A stretch of 64,000 bases of DNA from Hahellaceae bacterium (GCA_024234575.1 JACKOB010000002.1:868001-932000); one strand, 5' to 3'. Numbered from the stretch's first letter, positions 28,879 to 38,564 are shown. Notes: a model not told the origin generated them from the sequence alone. Translations and numbers: made by a program.

Positions 28879-31800
28879 TTAAGCCTGGCGTGCCTGCTCT
28901 TGCAGGTGTTGTTGTATTAACTGACTGGCCTCCGCAAAGTTGGTGCGTATGTATGGCAGTTGTTGACTAACCAGCTCGAGGTTTTTATCTTGCGTGGCCT
29001 GTTCACAGGTTTTGGCTAAATGACTTAATTGCATCGCCCCTAAATTGGCACTGGAAGATTTAATACTATGCACAAGCCGGCGTGCCTCATCGAAGTTTTC
29101 AGAGTGCAGTGCATCGGGAAGTTGATCAACCATTGACTGACATTCTCTGAGAAATGCAGCCACTAAAATACGCATTCGATCCACTTTTAACGTAGCGAGC
29201 AATCTATCGAAAACCTGCCCATCAAAAACCGGCACAATCTCCTCACTATTTGATGACCGGTTGTCCATCGCTGTTGATTGGAGGGAACTTTCTGCCGAGG
29301 CTTCAGCCAGTGTTGATGAGACATCCAGATTAAGCCGGGACTCTAATAGATAGCCAATTTGCTCAAGGCTGTAGGGCTTGAATAATACATTATCCATCCC
29401 TGCGCGTTTGCATCGCTGGCGCTGATCGGGCTGATTGTTAGCGGTGACGGCGATAATGGCTGTTTTAGCAAGATTGTTAAGGCTTTCCTGCTCACGAATG
29501 CATTCGGTTGCCCTTAACCCGTCCATCACAGGCATATGGCAGTCCATAAGAATTAAGTCGAATGGCGTGGCTCGATGCATATTTACCGCTTCCTGACCAT
29601 TGTTGGCGAATACCGGCTGAATACCAAACTTTCGCAACATACCACCCGCGACGATTTGATTGGCTTCGATATCCTCAGCGACAAGAACTCTCTTTTTCCT
29701 GGTGTCTTCTTTACTGGAGATCAGTTTGTCTGTATTCGCTGAGCTTAAGGATGAGTTTTTACCCAGTAGTTGTGTTTTTAGTGCATCAATACTGCGAGGG
29801 GTTACCGGCTTGCTCAACACGAAGTCGATATTCTCAAGAGCGCAGGAGTCAAATTCAGAAACGATTTGGGCGCTGTGGGTGGGGCTGTCTGGCTGGTGGC
29901 CAATGATAATAACCCGGGTCACGCCAATGTCTGTCAGCTCGTTGTCTGTTGCCTGCAGTGTCTTCTGTGCAACGCTTTGATCAATGATAAGTGTTAGCTG
30001 ATGCTCACTTGAGTGAGTTGTCGTTTTTAGCAGGTTGAGGCAGTCGCGCGTATTGTCATGACAAAATGTGGTAGCGTTCTGAGCTTGTAGGTGGCTGACC
30101 AGCGCTTGTCGTTGATAAGCATTGGGAGAGATAATATGGAAAATATCGGCGTCAAATGCTTTCGCTCCCGGGAGCCTTGATGGTGTGGCTGGGCGCTGCA
30201 TTGCAGGCGCGAATGGCAGTGAAACGCGAATGGTGCTGCCATGGCTGCCGCTTTCGACGATAAGCTCTCCATGCAGCCGCCAGATGATTTCTTTCACGAT
30301 GGCTAACCCCAACCCTTTTCCGATAAGCATATCTTCATTGGTTTCGGGGGTCGTTTTGGTAAGTTGTGATTTATAGGTTGCCGGTAGACCTGGCCCGGTA
30401 TCGACGATAGTGATGGAGTAGCTATCATGGGGAGTAGCCTTGCTATACCCCAGTGACAGATGTACTTCGCCTGCATCGGTGAATTTAATCGCATTTGAAA
30501 GCAGGTGGTCGATAATGCTGATAAGAAACTGCCTGGTTCCGTGCACCCATGTGGGGATGTCAGGTGGGGCATGCATGGAAATATCAATGTTCTTAGCCTT
30601 ACAAAGTGGGTAGAACTCCGCGACTCTGTCCTCGCAAAGGGCCTCTATGTTGAAGTCGATATTTTTTACCTGTAGAGACCCACTTTTCAGTTGGCTGAAA
30701 CGCGAGATGTCATTCACCATTTCCAGCAGACTTCTTAGAGCCTGTCGAATTTGCGATGTTTGTTGTCGATGTGCACTGTTTCGTAGTGCGTCTTCCAGGG
30801 ACTCTGTGACTCCCAGCGCTGCATTCAATTTGGGGCGAATTTCCTGGCCCAGTCTTTGAACGAATGTAGATCGGGAAGATTCTGATTCGAGAATACGATT
30901 ATTCGCTTCCGTCGCTTTTTTTTGTAGGCTCTTCTGTTGTGTAATATCGACCTGCTTGCCTATCATGCGCAGTGGTTTGCCGTCTTTATCCCACTCCATA
31001 ACCTTGCCTTGGGATATGACGAAAATATACTCACCGTCAGCCTGCCGCATGCGATGTTCACAGCTGTAAAAGTGGGTTTTGCCGCTAAGATGTTGGTTGA
31101 TTTCGTGTCTGACTGCATCAATATCATCGGGATGCACTAGTGCCCTGAAAGCATTGATATGCGTTGGCAGTTGTTTGTCATCAAAGCCGAAAAGCGCCTG
31201 CCAGCCTTTCGCAAGCTCGATGTCACCGGATTGGATATTCCAGTCCCAGAGCCCTTCCCGTCCAGTTTCCAGGGCAAATTTCCAACGCCTCAAGTGGCGT
31301 TCTTTTTCTTCTTCGGCTTGTTTTTGCCGGGTAATGTCGAGCATATAGCCAATAACACCATCATCCGAACGCCGGTCAGGTCGAAACAACACCTGCAACC
31401 AGAGATAACGATCAAACTTACTGCGGACACGGCAATCGAATTCGACATACTGCTTTTCTGCACGCAATATTTTCTTACCCATGCTGAGAAAAAGCTCTAC
31501 ATCTTTGGGGTGTAACAGGGTAACGAAGTTAAAATCAGCAGCGGTCAACTCTTCACTGGTGTAACCGAGAATCGAGAACACGTTGTTGGAAATATAGGTC
31601 GCTTTCCAGTTGTTGGCTGGCTGCCACTGGCAGGAAAACATTGGTCCAGAAAGAAACAGTAGTCTTTCGTCATCTCTTGCCAGTCGCACCGCTTCGAGAT
31701 CCGATGCTGAGCGAGTAACGGCCAAACTTAGTGCTTCGTTCTGACTGGTGAGACGAAGCGTGGTTTTGACGATGCGTTTGGCATCAGGAAACCACAACAA

Positions 31801-32130
31801 GCCGCCGATAATGATCATCGTCAGACCTGCACTCTGCAGCCAGTCGAGTTGACCAAAGAGAAACGACAAATCGTCACGTTGATCAGCGAAATACTCAATA
31901 GCGTGCGCAACCGCCTCGCCTAAACTTGAAAGGAAAACGGCGGCTAAGCCAATAAGCGCCAACCCTGGGCCGTGTCCGCTTATCTTTCGAAGCAAATGCT
32001 TTGCCTGAAATGCCAGAAACAGCAGTACCAGCAACAGGGCTGAAGTAAACAGTTCGGTAATGATGTTAATCATCGAAATGCGTTTGTCTTCCTGGTTAAG
32101 GGTATGAAGGTGCATTAGCAAGCATGACAC
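28879..32130 (-). CDS. Hybrid sensor histidine kinase with Gln at the phosphoacceptor site
   Basis: Inner-membrane signalling protein of 1,083 residues. Three N-terminal membrane helices (about 22-118) are followed by two PAS domains (about 155-270 and 283-398) and a HisKA-like region (about 415-485). Where kinases have SHEIRTPLN this reads GQEIRPKLN: the codon at 30846-30844 is CAG, so residue 429 is Gln, not His. The HATPase domain keeps its N box (HLLSNAIKF), DTGPGLP and GKGLGL. A degenerate receiver (655-790), an intact receiver (acceptor D863) and an HPt domain (H1021) follow. It may be a pseudokinase feeding or draining another phosphorelay. Confidence 0.88.
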   Translation of the reverse strand: MSCLLMHLHTLNQEDKRISMINIITELFTSALLLVLLFLAFQAKHLLRKISGHGPGLALIGLAAVFLSSLGEAVAHAIEYFADQRDDLSFLFGQLDWLQSAGLTMIIIGGLLWFPDAKRIVKTTLRLTSQNEALSLAVTRSASDLEAVRLARDDERLLFLSGPMFSCQWQPANNWKATYISNNVFSILGYTSEELTAADFNFVTLLHPKDVELFLSMGKKILRAEKQYVEFDCRVRSKFDRYLWLQVLFRPDRRSDDGVIGYMLDITRQKQAEEEKERHLRRWKFALETGREGLWDWNIQSGDIELAKGWQALFGFDDKQLPTHINAFRALVHPDDIDAVRHEINQHLSGKTHFYSCEHRMRQADGEYIFVISQGKVMEWDKDGKPLRMIGKQVDITQQKSLQKKATEANNRILESESSRSTFVQRLGQEIRPKLNAALGVTESLEDALRNSAHRQQTSQIRQALRSLLEMVNDISRFSQLKSGSLQVKNIDFNIEALCEDRVAEFYPLCKAKNIDISMHAPPDIPTWVHGTRQFLISIIDHLLSNAIKFTDAGEVHLSLGYSKATPHDSYSITIVDTGPGLPATYKSQLTKTTPETNEDMLIGKGLGLAIVKEIIWRLHGELIVESGSHGSTIRVSLPFAPAMQRPATPSRLPGAKAFDADIFHIISPNAYQRQALVSHLQAQNATTFCHDNTRDCLNLLKTTTHSSEHQLTLIIDQSVAQKTLQATDNELTDIGVTRVIIIGHQPDSPTHSAQIVSEFDSCALENIDFVLSKPVTPRSIDALKTQLLGKNSSLSSANTDKLISSKEDTRKKRVLVAEDIEANQIVAGGMLRKFGIQPVFANNGQEAVNMHRATPFDLILMDCHMPVMDGLRATECIREQESLNNLAKTAIIAVTANNQPDQRQRCKRAGMDNVLFKPYSLEQIGYLLESRLNLDVSSTLAEASAESSLQSTAMDNRSSNSEEIVPVFDGQVFDRLLATLKVDRMRILVAAFLRECQSMVDQLPDALHSENFDEARRLVHSIKSSSANLGAMQLSHLAKTCEQATQDKNLELVSQQLPYIRTNFAEASQLIQQHLQEQARQA

Positions 32131-32200
32131 TTCCGACTACTTTATAAATATAGACGGGATTGCCCAAGCGTCGATCATTTGCAGAGGATTAATGACGATG

Positions 32201-33268
32201 CTATAAACGGAATGGTTCAGGTACAACCATCTCCCCTATTTGATCTGCGCTCAATGAACCCATTAATAATCGGTTGCCGACTTGCTCAACAGAAGTTATC
32301 TCCGTCAGGACCCTTCCCTTTGTATCATGTAATGTTTGGACAACGTGTCCCGCTTCGTTCAAGGCGACGACGAAGCCATAAGGTTGCGCTTTGGGTTGCA
32401 GCGCTTTAGGTAATTTCGCTAACTGCTTTTTCAACCAAGGGTAAGGATGACTGTTATCTAGCATCGGATTTCTTGGTGCTGCCAAGGCTAACCAGAAAGT
32501 GCCCCGTTTGTTGCTGGATATGCCATCAGGAAACCCAGGCAAATTATCGATAAATACATCGTGCTGTCCTTGCTTGTCTCCCTTCAGCCAGTATCTGGTG
32601 ACCCGATAGCGCCAGGTTTCATTTACCAGAACGAAAGAGTCGTCATGGGACAACGCAACGCCATTGGCGAAGTACAAACCTTCCAAAAGCACAGTGGTTT
32701 TCTTAGATAGAGGGTCATAGGCTACTAGTCGCCCATAAGGTTTGGCTTCCAGCGCGTCAAGCTTGTAGTCGTGAATACTCCATTTGGAGCTGGCGTCTGA
32801 AAAGATAATCAGCCCATCCTGGGTGATATCCAGGTCGTCAGTAAAGCCAAGAGGGATACCATTGGCCTGAGTTGTCAGGGTGGTTATCTCACCGGCGGGA
32901 TTAATTTGCAGCAAGCCTTTAATGGCATCGGCGACAATCAGGTTACCAGCATTGTCGAAGTGCAGACCCAGAGGCCGACCGCCTGTGTCTGCAAACAGGC
33001 TATCGCTGCCATCGGCGTTGATTCGAACAATCGTGCCGTTCCTTAACCCCCCGTAGATCCTGCCCTGGTCATCAGCCGCTACGTCTTCAGGGCCAATAAT
33101 CTTACCCTTTGCCCAGAGCTGAGCATTCGTGAGGGCTTCGTTAGGCGTCCATACGCCATTAAGTTCAACGGCTGGTGCCGGGTTATATGCAGCCGGCTCC
33201 ACTGGCGACGGCAGTGCGATAACAACAGCAGAGATAAAAATTACGGTAAAAACCAGCCACTTGCCCAT
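32201..33268 (-). CDS. SMP-30/strictosidine-synthase-like beta-propeller protein
   Basis: The 355 residues begin with one membrane helix or uncleaved signal (about 4-20), so it is exported or anchored facing the periplasm. The rest is a six-bladed propeller: repeated GPEDVAADDQGRIYGG, LGLHFDNAGNLIVAD, FTDDLDITQDGLIIFSD, FANGVALSHDDSFVLV and FPDGISSNKRGTFWLA blades resemble strictosidine synthase and APMAP-type lactonase/arylesterases. The substrate is unknown. It is divergent from the 1,207-residue kinase gene across a 270-base region. Confidence 0.85.
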   Translation of the reverse strand: MGKWLVFTVIFISAVVIALPSPVEPAAYNPAPAVELNGVWTPNEALTNAQLWAKGKIIGPEDVAADDQGRIYGGLRNGTIVRINADGSDSLFADTGGRPLGLHFDNAGNLIVADAIKGLLQINPAGEITTLTTQANGIPLGFTDDLDITQDGLIIFSDASSKWSIHDYKLDALEAKPYGRLVAYDPLSKKTTVLLEGLYFANGVALSHDDSFVLVNETWRYRVTRYWLKGDKQGQHDVFIDNLPGFPDGISSNKRGTFWLALAAPRNPMLDNSHPYPWLKKQLAKLPKALQPKAQPYGFVVALNEAGHVVQTLHDTKGRVLTEITSVEQVGNRLLMGSLSADQIGEMVVPEPFRL

Positions 33269-33390
33269 AAGAAACCTTTGAAATTTTGTTTGAAGTTTTA
33301 AATTACATTTTTTAACACTATTATTGCGGTGAAAAAACCTGTTACAGCAATATGTTAGCTAATATCGATAGTTTTTTACTCATTCACTCA

Positions 33391-33418
33391 ATTTTGCTGG
33401 TGTGCAGATCAGCAAAAT
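33391..33418. repeat. Perfect 9-bp inverted repeat in the divergent intergenic region
   Basis: ATTTTGCTG and CAGCAAAAT are separated by 10 bases, between the propeller gene (minus) and the hybrid kinase gene (plus). There is no T-tract, so an operator is more likely than a terminator. Further on, CTGAG-GGA-CTCAG (33444-33456) is a small stem with GGA in its loop, in the kinase leader. Confidence 0.4.
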
Positions 33419-33538
33419 GCTGTTTTACCGTCTATTCTTAATTCTGAGGGACTCAGGTCATTGATTTCTGTCTGTGCTCGTAGAAGTCATGAGTCCAAGC
33501 GATTCGTTTTCTGAAAATTATGCGATGAAGGGTTTATT

Positions 33539-36500
33539 GTGCTGTTCGATGCAGGTGCTATAAAAGGCAAAGATTGGGTTGCGGCAGGGGTACACCTGCT
33601 GATGCTGCTTTGTCTGTGGTTCTCTAGTGCGGTAAATGCATCGTCTCATGACAGCGGCATTCTTGGCCATCAGTCAGAAAAAGAGGTCCCGGCCTTTGTA
33701 CCCCCTCAGCGTCCGGTTTTACTGTACGATGAAACTGACGAATATCCTCTTGACCAAAAACTCCGTTATCTCGAAGACCCCTCTACCCTGATGACCATCG
33801 ATGATGTACGTCAGGAATCCATGACAGAAAAATTTCTGATACAGAACAAAGATTCGCTTAATTTTGGTTATACCACCAGCGCATTCTGGATCAAGGCCCC
33901 CGTGCGTTATAAGGGTAACAAAGACCGTGCGGAGTATTGGCTTGAGCTGGATATTCCTTTGCTGGATAACGCTGAGCTTTTCATTATTAACGAGAAAGGT
34001 AAGGTGGTTAGCAAACAGTCGGGCTACGAAAAGCCGCTGGCTGAGCGAGATCTTGCCTACGTTAATAACGTATTCGCATTTCAAATGCAGCGTGATGAAG
34101 AACTAACGCTTTTTATTCGGGTACAAAGCACATTCTCAATGCACATGCCTGTGGCTATCTACACACCGAGAGGTTTTGCCGAAAAAGCGTCGGTGGTAGA
34201 GACATTTTATGGCTTGTTTTTAGGGGCGATGATTATCATGATCGCCTACAACATGTTTGTGTATGTATCAGTTCGAGAAAAAGCCTATTTCTATTATGTT
34301 CTCTACATAATGATCTATCTGGTATTTATCCTGACAGAGCGCATGCACGGCTTGCAGGTGTTTGGTGAAGTGCCCCCCATGTTCCATAAGGATAACCTCG
34401 CGGTGTATATCTGGAGTTCCTGGGTGGGTGCTTTCATGATGGCGCGATATTTTATCGACTCGCCGAAAAATGCGCCTGATATGGATCGGGTGATCAAGCT
34501 AAGTATTTACGCATCGATTGTCTCCATTGTTATTTCCCTCTTTACTGTCACCGATGACCCGACGACAACGATTCAGTGGGCAGTCATCGGTACGGTCATT
34601 AATACCTTTATTATTTCCTGGTTTGGTTACACAGCAATGATGCGCGGTTTTCCGGGTGCCAGCTTGTATTTTCTTGCATGGTTTATGAACTTTACCGGAG
34701 CCGCTTTATATGTCTTCACTGTTGCAGGTAAAGTGCCCTTAAATATCGTTACCGCAAACTCTCCCCAATTTGGCATATTGTGCCAGCTGGTATTTATCTC
34801 TTTCGCATTGGCTGATCGGATAAAGGTCGCTCAAAAAATTGCGTTGGAAGCGAATGGCAGAGCGATGAGCCATCTGCAGCGTTACCAGTCGTTGTTTGAT
34901 AATGCTGTTGAAGGCATATTTCAAATATCTCTTGAGCGTCGCTTTATTGATGCTAATCCATCGATGGTATCGCTTATGGGGTATTCCTCATTTAGTGAGA
35001 TGTCAGAAGCTACGCCCGACGCCCTAAAGGTTTGTTACAGCGATCCTAAAATTCTCACTACGATACTGTCCGAGCTTAAGGCAGGGCGAGATGTAACTAA
35101 TATCGAGTCGCAATATCAGGACAGGTACGGTAATAAACGCTGGGCTGGGTCAACACTGAGAATTGTTTTTGAGAACAAAGGCGTCCCCACGCATCTTGAG
35201 GGCTCGTTTGTCGATATTTCTGAACAGAAAGAAAAAGAAAAATTTGAGCGTGAACGTGAACAGGATCGTATGCAGCGTCAGGTTGCCGAGGCTTCAGCCA
35301 ATGCCAAGAGCCAGTTTCTGGCTAATATGAGCCACGAAATCAGAACGCCGTTGACGGCAATTATCGGTTATGGAGAATCGCTGCTGGATGAATCTATGAC
35401 AGCCGAAGAAAAGCGAAAGTCTGCCGAAACCGTTGTCCGCAGTGGTCGTCATTTATTAGAACTGATAAACGACATTCTTGATCATTCTAAAATTGATGCG
35501 AACAAACTGGAAGTAGAGATTATCCCTGTTTCTCTTTTGGAGATGGTATCGGAAGTGAAGTCTTACTTTGAGCCTAAAGCCTCTCAGAAAGGCCTGGAAT
35601 TTAGCATACAGTATGACTTCCCTTTACCGGAAAAAATACATACCGACCCTACCCGGTTAAAGCAGATACTTATCAACCTTTGCGGCAATGCACTGAAGTT
35701 TACTGACCGGGGCAGCATTCGTATTAACGTTCGGTGTGATCGTGATAATGAAAAAATGTATATACGCATTGTGGATACAGGTATAGGTCTCAAGCCCGAG
35801 CAGATGTCCCGCCTGTTCGATCCATTTGCCCAAGCGTCACCTTCTATTGCCCGAGAGTATGGCGGCACCGGGTTGGGGTTGAATATATCCAAGCGTCTTG
35901 CAGAACTCCTTGGGGGGACTATTCGTGTTACCAGCACCTATGGTCAGGGTAGTGAATTTGAGGTAGCGGTATCAACCGGTATGTTGACCAGTGTGAAATT
36001 TATTCGGGACGGCAGTGAATTGAGCCAGAGTCAGACAAGTATCAGAATAACAGCGGCACCGACTCTGCGCGGATCTATTCTTTATGCGGAAGATAACGAG
36101 GTCAATCGGCGGCTGATCGAGTTACTGGTTCGCAAGACCGGTGCTGATCTGACAATGGTTGTGAATGGCGCAGAAGCCTTGAAAGCAGCTTCTGAGAAGC
36201 ATTTCGATCTGATATTAATGGACATTCAAATGCCGGTAATGGATGGCCGGGATGCCACCGAGGCCATACGCAAATCGGGAAATACCACACCGATTATCGC
36301 GCTCACTGCCAATATCATGGCTGAAGACTTACGGGAATATCGTGAAGCTGGCTGTAACGATTGCCTTGCCAAACCTGTCGACAAGAAGCGATTTTACGCA
36401 ACCTTGGCGCACTATCTGGAAGAAATTGAAACAGAGCCACAAACAGGTCCCCTGCCTCGTTTTTCAGGAACGGTGCTTGTGGCTGAAGACAACAAAGATA

Positions 36501-37162
36501 ATCAAATATTGATGCAACGTTACCTGCAGAAAGTTGGCGTTAATGTTGTGATCGCCTGTAATGGCCGAGAGGCGGTGCAAAAATCACTGACGCAAACCGT
36601 GGACATCGTTTTAATGGATCATCATATGCCCGAAATGGAAGGCCCCGATGCCATTCGGATGTTGCGGCAGGCAGGCTTCAGAAGGCCGATCTATTCCTTT
36701 ACCGCCAGCGACTCCAAAGATGATCTCGACTGCCTGAAAAAGGCTGGCAGTGATGGCGTCCTACCTAAGCCAGTAGACAGGATGCGACTGTATGACTTGC
36801 TTGGACGATACCTGCAAAGCGAAGCCTCAGACAATATTGAAAACAGCGCAGAGCTGGAATACGAAGAACTTAAGCCAATTATTGCTGAATTTATCAGTAA
36901 CCTTCCAGAGCGAATTGCGCAGATGCGGACCTTTTCAAAAAATGCGCAATGGGATGAAGTGCGAAAAATTGCCCATCAGATAAAGGGCATTGCAGGCTCT
37001 ATGGGCTATCCTGTACTTACAGAGAAGGCTAAAAAGCTAGATATGATTATTAAGGACGGAGCGGTAGAAGACTACTCAGCTTTATTGGATTCAGTGATTG
37101 ATGAGGCGGAACGTGCCATTGGTAGTTTTCATGCCAAAGAGATGGCTAGTACCGGTTCATAA
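33539..37162 (+). CDS. Hybrid sensor histidine kinase with 7TMR-DISM sensor, two receivers and HPt
   Basis: Inner-membrane kinase of 1,207 residues. The start is GTG with AAGGG six bases before; an upstream ATG is blocked by a stop. A signal-like helix (15-33) leads to a 7TMR-DISMED2 extracellular domain (about 60-210), then seven membrane helices (about 220-425), a PAS domain (about 445-570), HisKA with acceptor H599 (ANMSHEIRTPLTA), HATPase, receivers with D895 and D1027, and an HPt domain with H1146 (IAHQIKG). All relay residues are present. Ligands for DISM domains are often carbohydrate-like, but this one is unknown. It is followed by two genes in an apparent operon. Confidence 0.93.
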   Translation: MLFDAGAIKGKDWVAAGVHLLMLLCLWFSSAVNASSHDSGILGHQSEKEVPAFVPPQRPVLLYDETDEYPLDQKLRYLEDPSTLMTIDDVRQESMTEKFLIQNKDSLNFGYTTSAFWIKAPVRYKGNKDRAEYWLELDIPLLDNAELFIINEKGKVVSKQSGYEKPLAERDLAYVNNVFAFQMQRDEELTLFIRVQSTFSMHMPVAIYTPRGFAEKASVVETFYGLFLGAMIIMIAYNMFVYVSVREKAYFYYVLYIMIYLVFILTERMHGLQVFGEVPPMFHKDNLAVYIWSSWVGAFMMARYFIDSPKNAPDMDRVIKLSIYASIVSIVISLFTVTDDPTTTIQWAVIGTVINTFIISWFGYTAMMRGFPGASLYFLAWFMNFTGAALYVFTVAGKVPLNIVTANSPQFGILCQLVFISFALADRIKVAQKIALEANGRAMSHLQRYQSLFDNAVEGIFQISLERRFIDANPSMVSLMGYSSFSEMSEATPDALKVCYSDPKILTTILSELKAGRDVTNIESQYQDRYGNKRWAGSTLRIVFENKGVPTHLEGSFVDISEQKEKEKFEREREQDRMQRQVAEASANAKSQFLANMSHEIRTPLTAIIGYGESLLDESMTAEEKRKSAETVVRSGRHLLELINDILDHSKIDANKLEVEIIPVSLLEMVSEVKSYFEPKASQKGLEFSIQYDFPLPEKIHTDPTRLKQILINLCGNALKFTDRGSIRINVRCDRDNEKMYIRIVDTGIGLKPEQMSRLFDPFAQASPSIAREYGGTGLGLNISKRLAELLGGTIRVTSTYGQGSEFEVAVSTGMLTSVKFIRDGSELSQSQTSIRITAAPTLRGSILYAEDNEVNRRLIELLVRKTGADLTMVVNGAEALKAASEKHFDLILMDIQMPVMDGRDATEAIRKSGNTTPIIALTANIMAEDLREYREAGCNDCLAKPVDKKRFYATLAHYLEEIETEPQTGPLPRFSGTVLVAEDNKDNQILMQRYLQKVGVNVVIACNGREAVQKSLTQTVDIVLMDHHMPEMEGPDAIRMLRQAGFRRPIYSFTASDSKDDLDCLKKAGSDGVLPKPVDRMRLYDLLGRYLQSEASDNIENSAELEYEELKPIIAEFISNLPERIAQMRTFSKNAQWDEVRKIAHQIKGIAGSMGYPVLTEKAKKLDMIIKDGAVEDYSALLDSVIDEAERAIGSFHAKEMASTGS

Positions 37163-37194
37163 ACAAGTAGCAAGCGAAATAATGAGACGAGACT

Positions 37195-37728
37195 ATGGTA
37201 ACTAATCGGGCAGCGAAACATAACGAGCGCACGGCAATGAACTTAATGTATGGCACTTACTCGGATGTGCTGTTCATTCTCTTCCCGTTTCTGGTGATAG
37301 CACTCCAACGCGTGTGGAACGGTGAGGGGATAGAAATACTCCAGCAACCCGATTTGTCGGTGGCCTCAGCGATATTAGCAGGTATGAGTGTGGGTAAGTT
37401 TGTGCTTGGCTTAATCAGTGATGATCGCATGAGCCAATATCGCGAACGCATTGTATTTTTTATTGCAGTGACTATATTTTTTGTGATGGGGCCTTCTCTC
37501 ATGTTGATCACCAAAATGGTGGGGGCAAGTGAGGTGCCTAAGTTCGTTATCTTTATCCAGCCAATTGTGCTTATAATAGCCATATCAGTCTATACCGTTG
37601 CTATAGGTATTAGCCGGATGCTTAATAAAGATAGTGATGACGAGGAGTTATCAGACAACGCTGTTGCCAGGCCCGATGCACCTGAGCCTATAAAGATAGA
37701 TACTCCTGATACGACGAACAAACAGTAA
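37195..37728 (+). CDS. Three-helix membrane protein between kinase and response regulator
   Basis: No family is recognised. The 177 residues contain three clear membrane segments (about 24-41, 84-106 and 117-141) plus a weaker one near 55-75, and a charged, Asp/Pro-rich cytoplasmic-like tail. It starts 32 bases after the hybrid kinase stop and ends 29 bases before a response regulator, with a terminator only after the latter, so all three should be one transcript. It could modulate or localise the kinase; that is inference from position alone. Confidence 0.7.
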   Translation: MVTNRAAKHNERTAMNLMYGTYSDVLFILFPFLVIALQRVWNGEGIEILQQPDLSVASAILAGMSVGKFVLGLISDDRMSQYRERIVFFIAVTIFFVMGPSLMLITKMVGASEVPKFVIFIQPIVLIIAISVYTVAIGISRMLNKDSDDEELSDNAVARPDAPEPIKIDTPDTTNKQ

Positions 37729-37757
37729 CGATTCAGCAGAACAATTGGCAGAAGTGT

Positions 37758-38177
37758 ATGAAACAGGTAGGCGTATTAATTGTTGAAGACGACCCGGCGA
37801 TGTCGAAGCTACTGAAGGCGACGCTAAACAATGCCGGTGTTGCCCGCATTGGCGAAGCCTTTGATGGGAATACGGGCATCCAAAAATTTCTTGAGGATAG
37901 CTACGATATCGTCATGTTGGATATTGGTCTGCCTGATATGGACGGCTTGAAGATATTGGCAACACTTAAACGTTTGAAAAAAGATGCGTTTATCGTTTTA
38001 GTGACAGGCGATGACTCCATTGAAAGCATCCAGACCGCCATTTCCAGTGGTGCCAATGGGTATGTTGTGAAGCCCTACTCACAAGAAAAAATTATGGATG
38101 TTATTAATAACTACATGTTGACCTGTGATGTCGATGAAAACATCGTTCGCCACCTGCATACGCCGGGTGAGTTTTAG
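37758..38177 (+). CDS. Single-domain response regulator
   Basis: CheY-like receiver of 139 residues with no output domain. The acidic pocket (IVEDDP), acceptor D55 (VMLDIGLPDMDG), the conserved Thr (LVTGDD) and Lys (VVKPYSQEK) are present. It lies last in the kinase/membrane-protein operon and is followed by a terminator. It may receive phosphate from the HPt domain of the operon's kinase, or a neighbouring one, and act by protein binding. Confidence 0.9.
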   Translation: MKQVGVLIVEDDPAMSKLLKATLNNAGVARIGEAFDGNTGIQKFLEDSYDIVMLDIGLPDMDGLKILATLKRLKKDAFIVLVTGDDSIESIQTAISSGANGYVVKPYSQEKIMDVINNYMLTCDVDENIVRHLHTPGEF

Positions 38178-38195
38178 CCCCTGTTCTGTTAGTAC

Positions 38196-38223
38196 AAAAA
38201 GCCACAGCATGCTGTGGCTTTTT
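38196..38223 (+). terminator. Rho-independent terminator, bidirectional, after the response regulator
   Basis: A perfect palindrome, AAAAAGCCACAGCA against TGCTGTGGCTTTTT, lies between convergent genes and ends in a T-tract on both strands. Confidence 0.88.
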
Positions 38224-38242
38224 CGTTACGGATTTCTATTAC

Positions 38243-38503
38243 TCAGGCAACTTGCTTGGCAATCCATGAGTTGTACTTTGTTGCGAGGGCGCGTACATAT
38301 TTTGCTTCATCCCCTTCTAACTTCGCCAGAATGCCTTTAAAAATCCAACCACGTTCGTAAATACCTATCAGGCGTGGTTCGTCGTCGATATTTATTCTTT
38401 GGTTCAGTTTTTTGCAGATGGCGTCCAAAAGCGGCAGCTTTGCTGGTCGGCGCAGTGGTAAATCCTGCTTTTCCTGCTTTTTATAAACTGGTTTGCGTGT
38501 CAT
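38243..38503 (-). CDS. Small basic protein of unknown function, 86 residues
   Basis: No family is recognised. The ATG at 38503 with GAGG about nine bases upstream is preferred over 38527. The N-terminal third is basic and proline-rich (MTRKPVYKKQEKQDLPLR), and the rest looks like a compact alpha/beta fold (IDDEPRLIGIYERGWIFKG). An intrinsic terminator-like hairpin lies immediately upstream (38526-38564), so the gene either has its promoter after that hairpin or is attenuated by it. Confidence 0.6.
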   Translation of the reverse strand: MTRKPVYKKQEKQDLPLRRPAKLPLLDAICKKLNQRINIDDEPRLIGIYERGWIFKGILAKLEGDEAKYVRALATKYNSWIAKQVA

Positions 38504-38525
38504 GGTATTTACCTCTTGATTAGGC

Positions 38526-38564
38526 AAAAAAAAACCCGGAAGTCAGAAGCTTTCCAGGTTTTTT
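38526..38564 (-). terminator. Intrinsic terminator or attenuator upstream of the 86-residue protein gene
   Basis: On the minus strand CCTGGAA pairs with TTCCGGG around a 10-base loop and is followed by nine Ts; an A-tract lies on the other side. It sits only about 23 bases upstream of the ATG at 38503. It therefore either ends an upstream short RNA or attenuates the gene. Confidence 0.65.
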
